Of a stretch of 64,000 nt of DNA, positions 50,255 through 58,118 are shown piece after piece (within the stretch, counting starts at the first letter, position 1; each line of letters starts with the position of its first letter). Location: contig JADGEO010000006.1 of assembly GCA_016744335.1 (NCBI GenBank), positions 1 to 64,000 on the forward strand. The letters run 5' to 3'. Both the position numbers and the translations under genes were made by a program. The notes under the pieces were generated by a model. That model saw only the letters and a program-made list of their open reading frames with translations, searched no databases and had not been told where the DNA came from. This DNA comes from Anaerolineales bacterium. GTDB taxonomy: Bacteria; Chloroflexota; Anaerolineae; Anaerolineales; Villigracilaceae.

Positions 50255-50360
50255 CATGGACGTAAACGTCCATGCGCAAGGCTAAAGCCTGCTAAAGCAG
50301 ACTCTTCTCAGCCGACTTTAGTCGGGTTTAGCCCATTAGCACGGGCGTTAATTGCCCGTG
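50255..50360. repeat. 106-base multi-hairpin repeat, copy 2 (inverted)
   Basis: Inverted relative to 35965-36070, with the same order of stems: CATGGACG-TAAA-CGTCCATG, GCTTTAGC-type stems and GCACGGGC...GCCCGTGTGG. No ORF. Confidence 0.75.
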
Positions 50361-50447
50361 TGGAGTTGGATTTATCCTCAAAACAAGAATAATCAGAAAT
50401 CTTGTTAGTACTTGAATAAAATAAGAGAAATCTTTACGTTTTCTCAT

Positions 50448-50476
50448 TTGACTTTCTTTTTGAATTATGCCATACT
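50448..50476 (+). promoter_or_regulatory. Promoter of a small transcript
   Basis: TTGACT, 17 bases, then CATACT, on the plus strand. A transcript from about 50483 would end at the terminator near 50645 and encode only a 17-codon ORF. Confidence 0.6.
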
Positions 50477-50535
50477 GTTTCTAGCAGGGTGACCTGCCTT
50501 AAATTGCTATCCTATAAAAAGAGGAGGTGGTGCCT

Positions 50536-50589
50536 ATGAATGACAGAACCAGATTTAGTGCGACGGCATCCCTCCTTGATATTCAATAA
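50536..50589 (+). CDS. 17-codon ORF in the small transcript
   Basis: MNDRTRFSATASLLDIQ is preceded by AGGAGGT at 7 bases, the best ribosome-binding site in the window. Its 3' half is part of the 14-bp stem and its stop codon sits in the loop. No family is recognised. It may be a peptide or a translation-controlled RNA. Confidence 0.4.
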   Translation: MNDRTRFSATASLLDIQ

Positions 50590-50610
50590 GGATGCCGTCG
50601 CACGCAACAG

Positions 50611-50645
50611 AAAAGCCGCTCAGTAATGAGCGGCTTTTTTCTTTT
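50611..50645 (+). terminator. Intrinsic terminator of the small transcript
   Basis: AAAAGCCGCTCA-GTAA-TGAGCGGCTTTT is followed by more T residues. It is strong on the plus strand and also usable on the minus strand by pfkA. Confidence 0.88.
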
Positions 50646-50692
50646 AAAAAAGTTTACTGAAAAGTATTCTATGTGGCTTTAAGGTAAGTAAA

Positions 50693-51781
50693 TTATTTTT
50701 CGTCCCCAAAACAAATCCCTAAATCTCGCGCGGTGCGGACGGCATCTCCGTTTATGTTTACGCGTTTGGGCGTGGCGAGGGCTTCGGCGAGGGGAATGTC
50801 TACAACGTGCCCATTCTGCAAAGAGACCATGTGTCCAAATTTTCCCTGCGCGGCAAGACGAGTAGCGGCTGATCCGTATCGTGTAGCCAAAAAGCGGTCG
50901 TAAGGCGTTGGGCTTCCGCCACGTTGGATATGCCCTAATACGGTGACGCGCGTTTCTTGCTCGCTATGTTTTGCAATATAGTCGGAGACTTGTTGTCCAA
51001 TGCCGCCTAAGCGGGGGACATAAATTTCATTTCCGGCGCGCGAGTAGATTTGCTCGCCTTCAATAGATTTTGCGCCTTCGGAGACGGCTAAAATGCTGAA
51101 GTGTCTTCCGCTTTGAACACGGCGATTGATTTTATCGAGTATCGCTTTGTACCTAAAGGGGATTTCGGGGATAAGAATTACATCTGCTCCCCCAGCTACC
51201 CCTGCATGAAGGGCGATGAAGCCCGCATCTCGCCCCATCAGTTCTAGTACCATAACGCGGTGATGTGATTCGGCGGTGGTGTGCAATTTGTCTATGGCTT
51301 CTGTAGCTGTTTCTAGGGCGGTATCAAAGCCAAAGGTAACTTCTGTGCCGCCTACATCGTTGTCGATGGTTTTGGGAACGCCAATGATAGGGACACCTTT
51401 TCTATAAAGTTCAAGGGCTATATTCAATGTCCCGTCACCGCCGATAACAATTAAGCCATCTAAATTTTGCTTTTTTATGGCTTCTATTACTTCATTGGAG
51501 GTGTCTATGATTACCTTTTCACCATCTCGTAGCACTTCACGCGCAAAGGGGTTTCCGCGATTTGCTGTGCCTAAAATAGTGCCGCCACGTGGCAAAATAC
51601 CACGGACTTCTTCGCGCCCTAGCGGGATAATTCCACCAGGAGCGAGAAAACCATCGTAGCCGTCTTTTAATCCAATTACTTCGCAATTATAGCTACGCAC
51701 GGCAGTTTTTACTGCGGCGCGTAATACTGCATTTAGACCAGGGGCATCGCCGCCACCGGTAAGTATGCCTAGCTTTTTCAT
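50693..51781 (-). CDS. pfkA: 6-phosphofructokinase
   Basis: 362 residues of PfkA fold. The N-terminal GILTGGGDAPGLNAV, the catalytic PKTIDNDVGGTEVTFGFDTA and the MGRDAGFIALHAG segment are clear. The nucleotide-site motif is IGGDGTLNIA, where G117 corresponds to the residue that favours ATP over pyrophosphate. K137 in VPKTIDND corresponds to the Lys more usual in PPi enzymes. This G/K combination is known from group III ATP-dependent PFKs, which tend to lack allosteric control. It phosphorylates fructose 6-phosphate in glycolysis. A short C/G repeat lies between its start and the next gene. Confidence 0.93.
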   Translation of the reverse strand: MKKLGILTGGGDAPGLNAVLRAAVKTAVRSYNCEVIGLKDGYDGFLAPGGIIPLGREEVRGILPRGGTILGTANRGNPFAREVLRDGEKVIIDTSNEVIEAIKKQNLDGLIVIGGDGTLNIALELYRKGVPIIGVPKTIDNDVGGTEVTFGFDTALETATEAIDKLHTTAESHHRVMVLELMGRDAGFIALHAGVAGGADVILIPEIPFRYKAILDKINRRVQSGRHFSILAVSEGAKSIEGEQIYSRAGNEIYVPRLGGIGQQVSDYIAKHSEQETRVTVLGHIQRGGSPTPYDRFLATRYGSAATRLAAQGKFGHMVSLQNGHVVDIPLAEALATPKRVNINGDAVRTARDLGICFGDEK

Positions 51782-51798
51782 GGGTAACTCCTTTTGCC

Positions 51799-51826
51799 CC
51801 CCTCTAGCTCCCCCCTTATGGGGGCG
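51799..51826. repeat. C/G palindrome repeat, intergenic copy
   Basis: CCCCCCTCTAGCTCCCCC-TTAT-GGGGG, of the same family as 2183-2212 and 30112-30192, between pfkA and the binding-protein gene. Confidence 0.6.
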
Positions 51827-51827
51827 T

Positions 51828-53213
51828 CTATTTGCTTAAATCCTGTGCTGTGGCGTTCATTTGTGCCAAAATGGCGGCAACTGAGCCAGCTTGCACATCA
51901 AAGCGGAAAATATATTCAAAACCATCTTCTAAAAGATAGCGGACTTTATGCCAAGATGCTAATTGGGGATAAATTTCAGTTTGATCTATAAAATTGATCG
52001 CTTGTCCCCAGTGGGGATTGTCTTTTTCATAATCGGATAATAACTCAAGTGAAGAGGTGCGAAGGGGATAAAGAGCGGTACTTTTCGTGAATTTAGCTTG
52101 GTTTGCGGGCGTAAGCATCCACTTGATGAAGAGCCAGGATGCGAGAGCCTCGGCTTCATCTTCTGTTTCTAGAAGGGTATATGAACTGCCGTAGGTGACG
52201 ACTGCTCCGCGTTCTTCACCGGGGATGGGGTGAACTGTCCACTCATCGTTATTATTGCCTTCAGCGAAGGCTTTGTCAATTTCGGGGAATTCTTCCATGC
52301 TGGCGGTGATGAAGAGGGCAGAGCGTGCGGCAAATTGTTCGTAGGGCGTATTGGCTGTGGTGAGCCAAGCACAGTCTTTGTCGTATAGTGCTTTTAGGTT
52401 TTTGAAGCTATCTATATTTTCATCACTGATAAATTGATAGTTGTTGTTAGCGTCTAGGGGGGTGCCGCCAAAGCCGAGCATCCATGAGAGAACGGCATTT
52501 GCATCATCGTCTACAATCCAGCCACCTTTTCCATCATTTTCAGGGTTTTCATCTGCGCGCATAAATTTATTGGCGGCGCAGGCTTGTTTTTCAAAATTTT
52601 CAAAGGTGAGCGGAGGGGCATCGAAGCCGAGTTCTTCTCCCCAAGTTTTATTATAGAGGAGAAAACGCGCTGTTCGCTGGGCGGGGAGGGCTGTCTGTTC
52701 GCCATCGTATTGGTCTTGAGCGAGGAAGGGGGCAGGGATGTCGTTTTTTTCTTCTACTGTAAAGCCCCAGATAGAGTCGTCTATGTACCGGGATAAGCTT
52801 TTAACAGCACCACGTTCACGCCACACCGCTGTTTGTTCGGGGAGAGCAAGTACAATACGCGGACGCTCCGCTGTGTTCAATGAATCGGATACGGCATTGA
52901 AGAGCATATTATAGCTTCCCTGATAGTTGGCTTTTACCTTAATTCCCCATGGGTTTTCTTCGTTAAATTCATTAATTTGCAAATTGAGAAGTGAAGCGGG
53001 AGCACCAAACCATGCGTGCCAAACTTCGATTTCTATGCCCTCGAGGTCTTCTTCTTCAATCTCAAAATTGCTGACAGGAATGGGCGTGGCGGTAGGGGGT
53101 GGGGTTTTGGTGGCTGTAGTTTTTGATGCGGGTGTTGATGTTGGGGTAGCCGAAGATGGCGTGCAAGCGGTGAGGAGAAAAATAAGGAGGAGAAAAATGC
53201 GAGTTTTAGCCAT
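51828..53213 (-). CDS. Extracellular solute-binding lipoprotein (family 1)
   Basis: 461 residues with lipobox LLTACT (Cys17), a Thr/Pro/Ala tether to about residue 50, and a family 1 sugar-type binding domain: IEVWHAWFGAPASLLN near 60, DIPAPFLAQDQYDGEQTALP near 158 and AEALASWLFIKWMLTPANQAKF near 360. No permease or ATPase genes are adjacent, so its transporter must be elsewhere or it works alone. Its start overlaps the stop of the upstream site-2 protease by 8 bases, implying coupled expression. Confidence 0.88.
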   Translation of the reverse strand: MAKTRIFLLLIFLLTACTPSSATPTSTPASKTTATKTPPPTATPIPVSNFEIEEEDLEGIEIEVWHAWFGAPASLLNLQINEFNEENPWGIKVKANYQGSYNMLFNAVSDSLNTAERPRIVLALPEQTAVWRERGAVKSLSRYIDDSIWGFTVEEKNDIPAPFLAQDQYDGEQTALPAQRTARFLLYNKTWGEELGFDAPPLTFENFEKQACAANKFMRADENPENDGKGGWIVDDDANAVLSWMLGFGGTPLDANNNYQFISDENIDSFKNLKALYDKDCAWLTTANTPYEQFAARSALFITASMEEFPEIDKAFAEGNNNDEWTVHPIPGEERGAVVTYGSSYTLLETEDEAEALASWLFIKWMLTPANQAKFTKSTALYPLRTSSLELLSDYEKDNPHWGQAINFIDQTEIYPQLASWHKVRYLLEDGFEYIFRFDVQAGSVAAILAQMNATAQDLSK

Positions 53214-54396
53214 AGACCACCAGGGGAACAGGAATGAAGACGAGAATAAAGACGATGAGGGCGAAAATAGCCCATTTGCGGCGAGTGGAATCGAGTTCGG
53301 TGATTTGGTCGAGGGGTTCGGCGTGTCTGCGTCCTAGAAAATGGAGCATGAGTGCCCACATCCACCAGCCTTGCCACGCAAAGCCAAGTAGGAAGAGTGC
53401 CGCAAGAATGAATGGGGCGAGTTTTTTTGCGTTTTTGCCGAAGACGCTGTAAAGGATATGCCCGCCATCGAGTGTGCCCATGGGAATCATATTGAGTGAA
53501 GTGACAAGAAGCCCCGCCCAGCCCGCCCAAGCGATATTGTGAACTTGCACATCTAGCGCACCGATGGGGGAAGGGGTGGATGTGAAGATGTAGCGTATCC
53601 AATAAAGTACTGGCGCAACGCCATTATAGCTGGTTGGTTCGGGAAGAAATTTGCCCAAAACGGCAAATTTGGCAAATAAATAGATAATGGAATTGCCTTC
53701 GAGCATGCCTGAGCCAGAGAGTGTGCTGAGCGTGGAGAGTGAAAGCCCGTAGAGTAGAACAGGCATTGCAACTGCCAGCCCTGCAAGGGGACCTGCAAGC
53801 CCTATATCGAAGAGAACACGTTTGTTTTTTGGGCGTTCTTTCATTTGGATAAATGCGCCCAACGTGCCTAAAATGCTAAAGGGGTAGGGGAGCGGTAAAA
53901 AGAAGGGTAGGGTGACTTTTGTGTTATGATGCCGCCCCATAAGATAATGCCCAAACTCGTGTGCAAGAAGAATGCTTAATAAACTTACAGCAAAGGGGAT
54001 GCCGCGCCAAATATGAAAAAGTGCGTCTTCTAGTACTGCAAATAAGTCGGCATTTGCGGGGAGTTCAGTTTCAAAAACTGCGCCCGTAAATAGCACACTG
54101 GCTAAAGTAGCTAAAAAGAAAAGTAAATTTATCGTGATATTGGGGAGTTGGGGCGGCGCAACTTCATGAACGAGAATAATTACTTGTTTCCCATTTTCTT
54201 CTTGAAAAAGGGGCGTAAGTTTATAGGGTGCAAGGCTTTCAACAAGTTGGTCGTAGGCTGTCGCAGAATCGTCTCCTAGTAAATGACCGTGATATTGGAC
54301 GACAAATCCACGCTTGGTATCCCCATGAATGATGCTTTCATAGGCGAAGACTTTTGCGATAAGTTCGTTTAGAATTTCAGTTTCGGGAAGGGACAT
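53206..54396 (-). CDS. Site-2 protease family protein (M50)
   Basis: 396 residues. A cytosolic N-terminal region of about 120 residues precedes six or so membrane helices. The zinc-site HExxH is LLAHEFGHYLMGR near residue 164. The third ligand motif is NMIPMGTLDGGHI near 295 (N-x-x-P-x-x-x-L-D-G-G). Intramembrane proteases of this type release membrane-bound regulators, and the target is unknown. Its start lies about 100 bases from the tRNA-Sec, whose terminator separates them. Confidence 0.92.
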   Translation of the reverse strand: MSLPETEILNELIAKVFAYESIIHGDTKRGFVVQYHGHLLGDDSATAYDQLVESLAPYKLTPLFQEENGKQVIILVHEVAPPQLPNITINLLFFLATLASVLFTGAVFETELPANADLFAVLEDALFHIWRGIPFAVSLLSILLAHEFGHYLMGRHHNTKVTLPFFLPLPYPFSILGTLGAFIQMKERPKNKRVLFDIGLAGPLAGLAVAMPVLLYGLSLSTLSTLSGSGMLEGNSIIYLFAKFAVLGKFLPEPTSYNGVAPVLYWIRYIFTSTPSPIGALDVQVHNIAWAGWAGLLVTSLNMIPMGTLDGGHILYSVFGKNAKKLAPFILAALFLLGFAWQGWWMWALMLHFLGRRHAEPLDQITELDSTRRKWAIFALIVFILVFIPVPLVVYG

Positions 54397-54435
54397 AGAG
54401 AATTTGTTCCGCGTTGTGTATTACGTGGGAAAAAG

Positions 54436-54489
54436 TAAAACGTGAAACGTAAAACTTATTTTTCTACGCTTTACGTTTCACGTTTTTTC
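54436..54489 (-). terminator. Terminator hairpin after tRNA-Sec
   Basis: A perfect 16-bp stem, AAACGTGAAACGTAAA (54438-54453) with TTTACGTTTCACGTTT (54470-54485). On the minus strand it comes directly after the tRNA and is followed by a T-rich run. Confidence 0.7.
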
Positions 54490-54495
54490 TTTAGG

Positions 54496-54589
54496 CGGGA
54501 GTGCATGGGAGTCGAACCCACCACGGCTCGCAACGCGACCCGTCACCGATGTTGAAGACCGGGAAGCCCACCGGGACTTAACCACTCCC
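54496..54589 (-). tRNA. selC: Selenocysteine tRNA (anticodon UCA)
   Basis: A 94-base tRNA on the minus strand. The anticodon loop is CTTCAAC with anticodon TCA. The acceptor arm is GGGAGTG(G) against (G)CACTCCC, with a G-G mismatch at the eighth pair. The D stem is an extended AAGTCCC-GGT-GGGCTT. The variable arm is very long (ACGGGTCGC-GTT-GCGAGCCGT). The T arm is GTGGG-TTCGACT-CCCAT. The discriminator is G, as in tRNA-Sec. The CCA end is not fully encoded (GCCT). Long variable arm, extended D stem and UCA anticodon together exclude an ordinary tRNA or a UGA suppressor. Confidence 0.93.
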
Positions 54590-54759
54590 AACAGAAGGAT
54601 ACTCGAAGGGGTGAAAGGTGGCAAGGGTAGCAAGGGTGACATTAGCGTTGAAAAATAACCTAAGAAAATCTTTGTGCTTACGTTAATACTTTTCCTATGA
54701 AATCACATGCTATATTTTGATAAAATTGTGCGTAGAATTTTGCTCAGGAGGCTACTATT

Positions 54760-56625
54760 ATGACCGAAGATAAAAAAACAAATGCACAATCTTTTACTTT
54801 TAAAGCTGAAACTAAACAACTTCTCAATATCTTGATTCATTCTTTATATAAAGATAAAGAAGTTTTTTTGCGAGAATTACTCTCAAATGCGTCTGATGCA
54901 CTTAATCGTGTTCATTTTGAGATGTTGACCAATCAGAACGTGCTCGATGCAGATGTAGAATTAAATATCCGCATTACTGCTGATAAAGATGAGCGGATGT
55001 TGACCATTCAAGATACAGGCATTGGTATGACCAAAGATGAGATTATCGAAAATCTCGGTACCATTGCTCAATCAGGGGCGCGGAATTTTATCGAAGCGAC
55101 TAAAGAGTCTGGCGAAGAAAATTTGGCGCAGGTGATTGGTCAATTTGGCGTTGGTTTTTATTCCGTTTTTATGGCGGCAGAATGGGTGCGGGTGACATCG
55201 CGTTCTTATAAACCGCGTGCCAAAGCCGTGAGTTGGTACGCCACTGGTGAAGATGATTTTGAAATCAGCCCCGCAGAAATGAATGAACGTGGGACAAAGA
55301 TTGAAATCAAATTAAAGAAAGATGCCGAAGAGTTTGCTGAAGACTATCGCCTGAATACCGTTATCAAAAAGCACTCCGACTATATCGGGTTTCCTATTTA
55401 CGTTGGCGATAGTGAAGAGCAGGCAAATGCTCAATCATCGCTTTGGCGCACTGCTCGTAACGAAATTACAGACGAGCAATATAACGATTTCTACCGTCAA
55501 ATGACGATGGAATTTGAAGAACCACTTCATCGTATTCATTCGGTAATGGATGCGCCAGTGCAACTTTTTGCGCTTTTGTATATCCCTGCCAGTGGAGAAC
55601 GAGGCGTATTCTCTGCCCGCAAAGAAGATGGATTGAAGCTTTACTCTCGTAATATCTTGATTGATGAATATACAAAAGACCTTTTACCCGAATATCTGCG
55701 CTTTGTGCAGGGTGTGGTCGATTCAGAAGATTTGCCCCTCAATGTCTCGCGTGAGACGGTGCAATCAAGTGGTTTAATGCCACGACTGCAAAAGATTGTT
55801 ACTGGGCAGGTTATGCGCGAGTTGGAAAAGTTAGCCAAGAAAGATGTAGAAAAATATAATCTTTTCTGGGAAGCATTTGGTGTTTTCTTGAAGCAAGGTA
55901 TTGCATCTGATCCAATGACAACAGAAAAGGTGCAACCTTTACTGCGTTTCAAAACGAATAAAAATCCAGAGGAATGGTCTTCTTTGGATGATTATGTAGA
56001 AAGAATGCAAGATGAACAAAAAGAAATTTATTATATCGTTGGAGATGATCCGAAATCTGTTTTACTTAGCCCGCATTTGGATTATTTCCAATCGCAGGAT
56101 ACCGAAGTGCTTCTGCTAACCGACCCGATGGATTCCTTTATGCTGATGGGATTAAATCAATATAAAGAGCATGAGCTGAAAAGTGTTGCTCAAGCCGATA
56201 TTGAGCCAGAAGAAGACGAGCAAAAAGAGAGTGATGAAGAGAAAATCCCCGATGATGAATTTGCCACTTTGCTCGAACTTTTTAAAGAAACGCTAGGTGA
56301 ACGTGTAGAGGATGTGCGCACAAGCAATCGGCTTTCACAATCGGTTGCACGTTTGGTTGTGGCGGATGATAATTTTAATCCCGAATTACAGCGAGTTTAT
56401 CGCTATTTGGGTAAAGATTATGAAGACCCCAAGAAAACTTTAGAGCTAAATCCTTCGCATCCAATCCTGAAGAGTCTGATTGCTGAAAGCGTTGAAGCTG
56501 ATTTGCAAAAAGAAATCATTGAGCAAATTTACGACAATACTTTGTTGGTCGAAGGCTTGCACCCTGATCCTTCGAGTATGGCATCTCGCATCCAAAAATT
56601 GATGGAAATGGTCTTAGAGAAATAG
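54760..56625 (+). CDS. htpG: Chaperone HtpG (Hsp90)
   Basis: 621 residues, standard for HtpG. The GHKL ATPase domain shows LRELLSNASDALNRVHF near 34-50, IQDTGIGMTKDEI near 83-95 and GQFGVGFYSVFMA near 125-137. The middle domain has PEYLRFVQGVVDSEDLPLNVSRE near 300-323 with the catalytic Arg region. The C-terminal dimerisation domain follows LNPSHPILKSL. AGGAGG lies 8 bases before the ATG, and a TAAAAT box is near 54720. It is a cytosolic ATP-dependent chaperone, transcribed alone. An acidic linker EEDEQKESDEEK is at about 490. Confidence 0.96.
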   Translation: MTEDKKTNAQSFTFKAETKQLLNILIHSLYKDKEVFLRELLSNASDALNRVHFEMLTNQNVLDADVELNIRITADKDERMLTIQDTGIGMTKDEIIENLGTIAQSGARNFIEATKESGEENLAQVIGQFGVGFYSVFMAAEWVRVTSRSYKPRAKAVSWYATGEDDFEISPAEMNERGTKIEIKLKKDAEEFAEDYRLNTVIKKHSDYIGFPIYVGDSEEQANAQSSLWRTARNEITDEQYNDFYRQMTMEFEEPLHRIHSVMDAPVQLFALLYIPASGERGVFSARKEDGLKLYSRNILIDEYTKDLLPEYLRFVQGVVDSEDLPLNVSRETVQSSGLMPRLQKIVTGQVMRELEKLAKKDVEKYNLFWEAFGVFLKQGIASDPMTTEKVQPLLRFKTNKNPEEWSSLDDYVERMQDEQKEIYYIVGDDPKSVLLSPHLDYFQSQDTEVLLLTDPMDSFMLMGLNQYKEHELKSVAQADIEPEEDEQKESDEEKIPDDEFATLLELFKETLGERVEDVRTSNRLSQSVARLVVADDNFNPELQRVYRYLGKDYEDPKKTLELNPSHPILKSLIAESVEADLQKEIIEQIYDNTLLVEGLHPDPSSMASRIQKLMEMVLEK

Positions 56626-56648
56626 GCTTTACCTGAAATAACTTCTGA

Positions 56649-56779
56649 GTTAAAGTTCTCAAGATTTAGAACCGCCAATCTTCACCAATCCTCACTGAAA
56701 TTTTGTTTTTTAGCGAAGATTAGGGGCAGAATTTTGCCTTGCTGATTCGTGGTTAAGAATTTTATTCTTGATAGAGTCT
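56649..56779. repeat. About 130-base dispersed repeat, copy 2 (inverted)
   Basis: The reverse complement of the 21626-21754 repeat, sharing AATAAAATTCTTAACC, CCCCTAATCTTCGCTAAAAA and GGTGAAGATTGGC. It lies in the convergent gap between htpG and manA. Confidence 0.7.
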
Positions 56780-56787
56780 AATAAACA

Positions 56788-56825
56788 AAAAAAGCGTGGA
56801 TGATTTCATCCACGCTTTTTTATAT
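56788..56825. terminator. Bidirectional terminator between htpG and manA
   Basis: AAGCGTGGATGA-TT-TCATCCACGCTT has A and T runs on both sides, between convergent genes. Confidence 0.9.
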
Positions 56826-56838
56826 CCGTGCGCTAGTG

Positions 56839-57831
56839 CTAATTGCCTACATAAGTGCGCAAGAAAAGAGTATCAGTTTTTGCGACAACTTCAAATTTAC
56901 CTAATGCCGCGGGCAAGAGGGTGAATTGAACGGCATTAAGGGCTACTTCGTTGATGCTCGCTTGCCCCTCTATTAATCCCCAAATTTCTAGGGTCTCTCC
57001 TAAACAATTTCCGTGATAGTGGGTGCCCGCGCCCATTTCGATTTTTTCTGTAGTGAAATAAGAATTTTTACAGAGGGTTGAACGCCGAATACCCTCATTA
57101 TCTGAAATTAATTTTGGGGGCGATAACTTGGGTTCGACCTGTTCAAAATTGATTACATCTAAGGCTTTATCTATATGCAGGGGACGTGGAATTCCGTCTG
57201 TGTCAACACGATTCCAGTCGTAGACGCGGTAGGTGGTGTTTGAGTTCTGTTGAATTTCGGCGATGATAATGCCATCCATAATTGCATGGAGTGTGCCCGC
57301 GGGGACGCAGATATGGTCGCCTGTTTTAACGGGGAGATAGTGGAGATGAGGTTCAAGATTTCCTTTTTCTATGCCCGTTCGGAATTTTTTAGGCGTTGTG
57401 CCTGCGCTTACGCCTAAAATTATCTCTGCCCCTTTTTTTGCGTGGAGGACGAGCCACATCTCTGTTTTGCCAAGTTCGTTTTTTTCGTTTGCTAACGCGT
57501 AGTGGTCATCGGGATGTACTTGAACAGATAGCGAGCGTTTTGCGTCTAGCAGCTTTATGAGCAAGGGGAATTTGCCGCGTTCTTGTGCCCATTGATTGTT
57601 TTTACCAATTAGGTCTAAGCCTAATTCATCTTGGAGTTCAATAAGGGAGTAGCCTGAAAAGATGCCATTGCTCACCATTGAGACACCATCTTTATGCGCG
57701 GCGATATCCCAGCTTTCGGCGATGATGCCTTTTGTGGGAAGCTCGCGCCCTAGCTTTTCGAGATTGCGTCCGCCCCAAATATAATCTTTGAAGACGGGGG
57801 TAAATAGGAGCGGGTATAGTTTTTTTGTCAT
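56839..57831 (-). CDS. manA: Mannose-6-phosphate isomerase, class I
   Basis: 330 residues of the short class I type. The zinc site is visible in SVQVHPDDHYAL (near residue 100), KTEMWLVLHA (near 120) and VPAGTLHAIMDG (near 178). QNSNTTYRVYDWNR near 195-208 is the signature near the active-site Arg. It interconverts mannose 6-phosphate and fructose 6-phosphate. A TACAAT box ends six bases before the ATG, predicting a leaderless mRNA. No other mannose genes are adjacent. Confidence 0.92.
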   Translation of the reverse strand: MTKKLYPLLFTPVFKDYIWGGRNLEKLGRELPTKGIIAESWDIAAHKDGVSMVSNGIFSGYSLIELQDELGLDLIGKNNQWAQERGKFPLLIKLLDAKRSLSVQVHPDDHYALANEKNELGKTEMWLVLHAKKGAEIILGVSAGTTPKKFRTGIEKGNLEPHLHYLPVKTGDHICVPAGTLHAIMDGIIIAEIQQNSNTTYRVYDWNRVDTDGIPRPLHIDKALDVINFEQVEPKLSPPKLISDNEGIRRSTLCKNSYFTTEKIEMGAGTHYHGNCLGETLEIWGLIEGQASINEVALNAVQFTLLPAALGKFEVVAKTDTLFLRTYVGN

Positions 57832-57837
57832 GGGGTT

Positions 57838-57843
57838 ATTGTA
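57838..57843 (-). promoter_or_regulatory. -10 box for leaderless manA transcript
   Basis: TACAAT on the minus strand ends 6 bases before the manA ATG. Confidence 0.6.
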
Positions 57844-57866
57844 CAGTATTTTTGTGCTTAAAAGCG

Positions 57867-57896
57867 AAAAACTCCGTGAAGTCTCGCGGAGTTTTT
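57867..57896. terminator. Hairpin with A/T flanks upstream of manA
   Basis: AAAAACTCCG...CGGAGTTTTT with a 10-base loop. On the minus strand it could end a transcript from the DUF1232 gene, about 220 bases downstream of that gene's stop. The rest of 57832-58118 has no convincing gene. Confidence 0.55.
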
Positions 57897-58118
57897 CAAA
57901 CCAACTTAGAAAAAGGAGAAAAAGATGTTTTTCCTAACTCGAATGAGTATAAGAGATGTCAGACCTTTTAGCTAGTGAGGAGAGTCATTTTCTTTTATGA
58001 CAAATAGTCAGGTTTGGTGAGGGAGGTAATCTGTTTGAGGCGCAGAGGTGTTTTTCGAAGGCTCGCAAGCCCAAAACACGCGTGTTTCGGAGCGGAGCGG
58101 TTTTTCATCCCCCTTATT

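Larger units (their letters stand above)
50483..50645 (+). ncRNA. Candidate small structured RNA with a 17-codon ORF
   Basis: Between a clear promoter and a strong terminator lies a roughly 160-base transcript. It has a short 5' stem (GCAGG...CCTGC, 50484-50498), a consensus AGGAGGT, the short ORF, and a perfect 14-bp stem GTGCGACGGCATCC / GGATGCCGTCGCAC (50558-50571 with 50590-50603). The hairpin loop carries CCTCC, complementary to the Shine-Dalgarno, so a pseudoknot is possible. No plus-strand gene follows, so it is not a leader of anything downstream. Confidence 0.5.
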
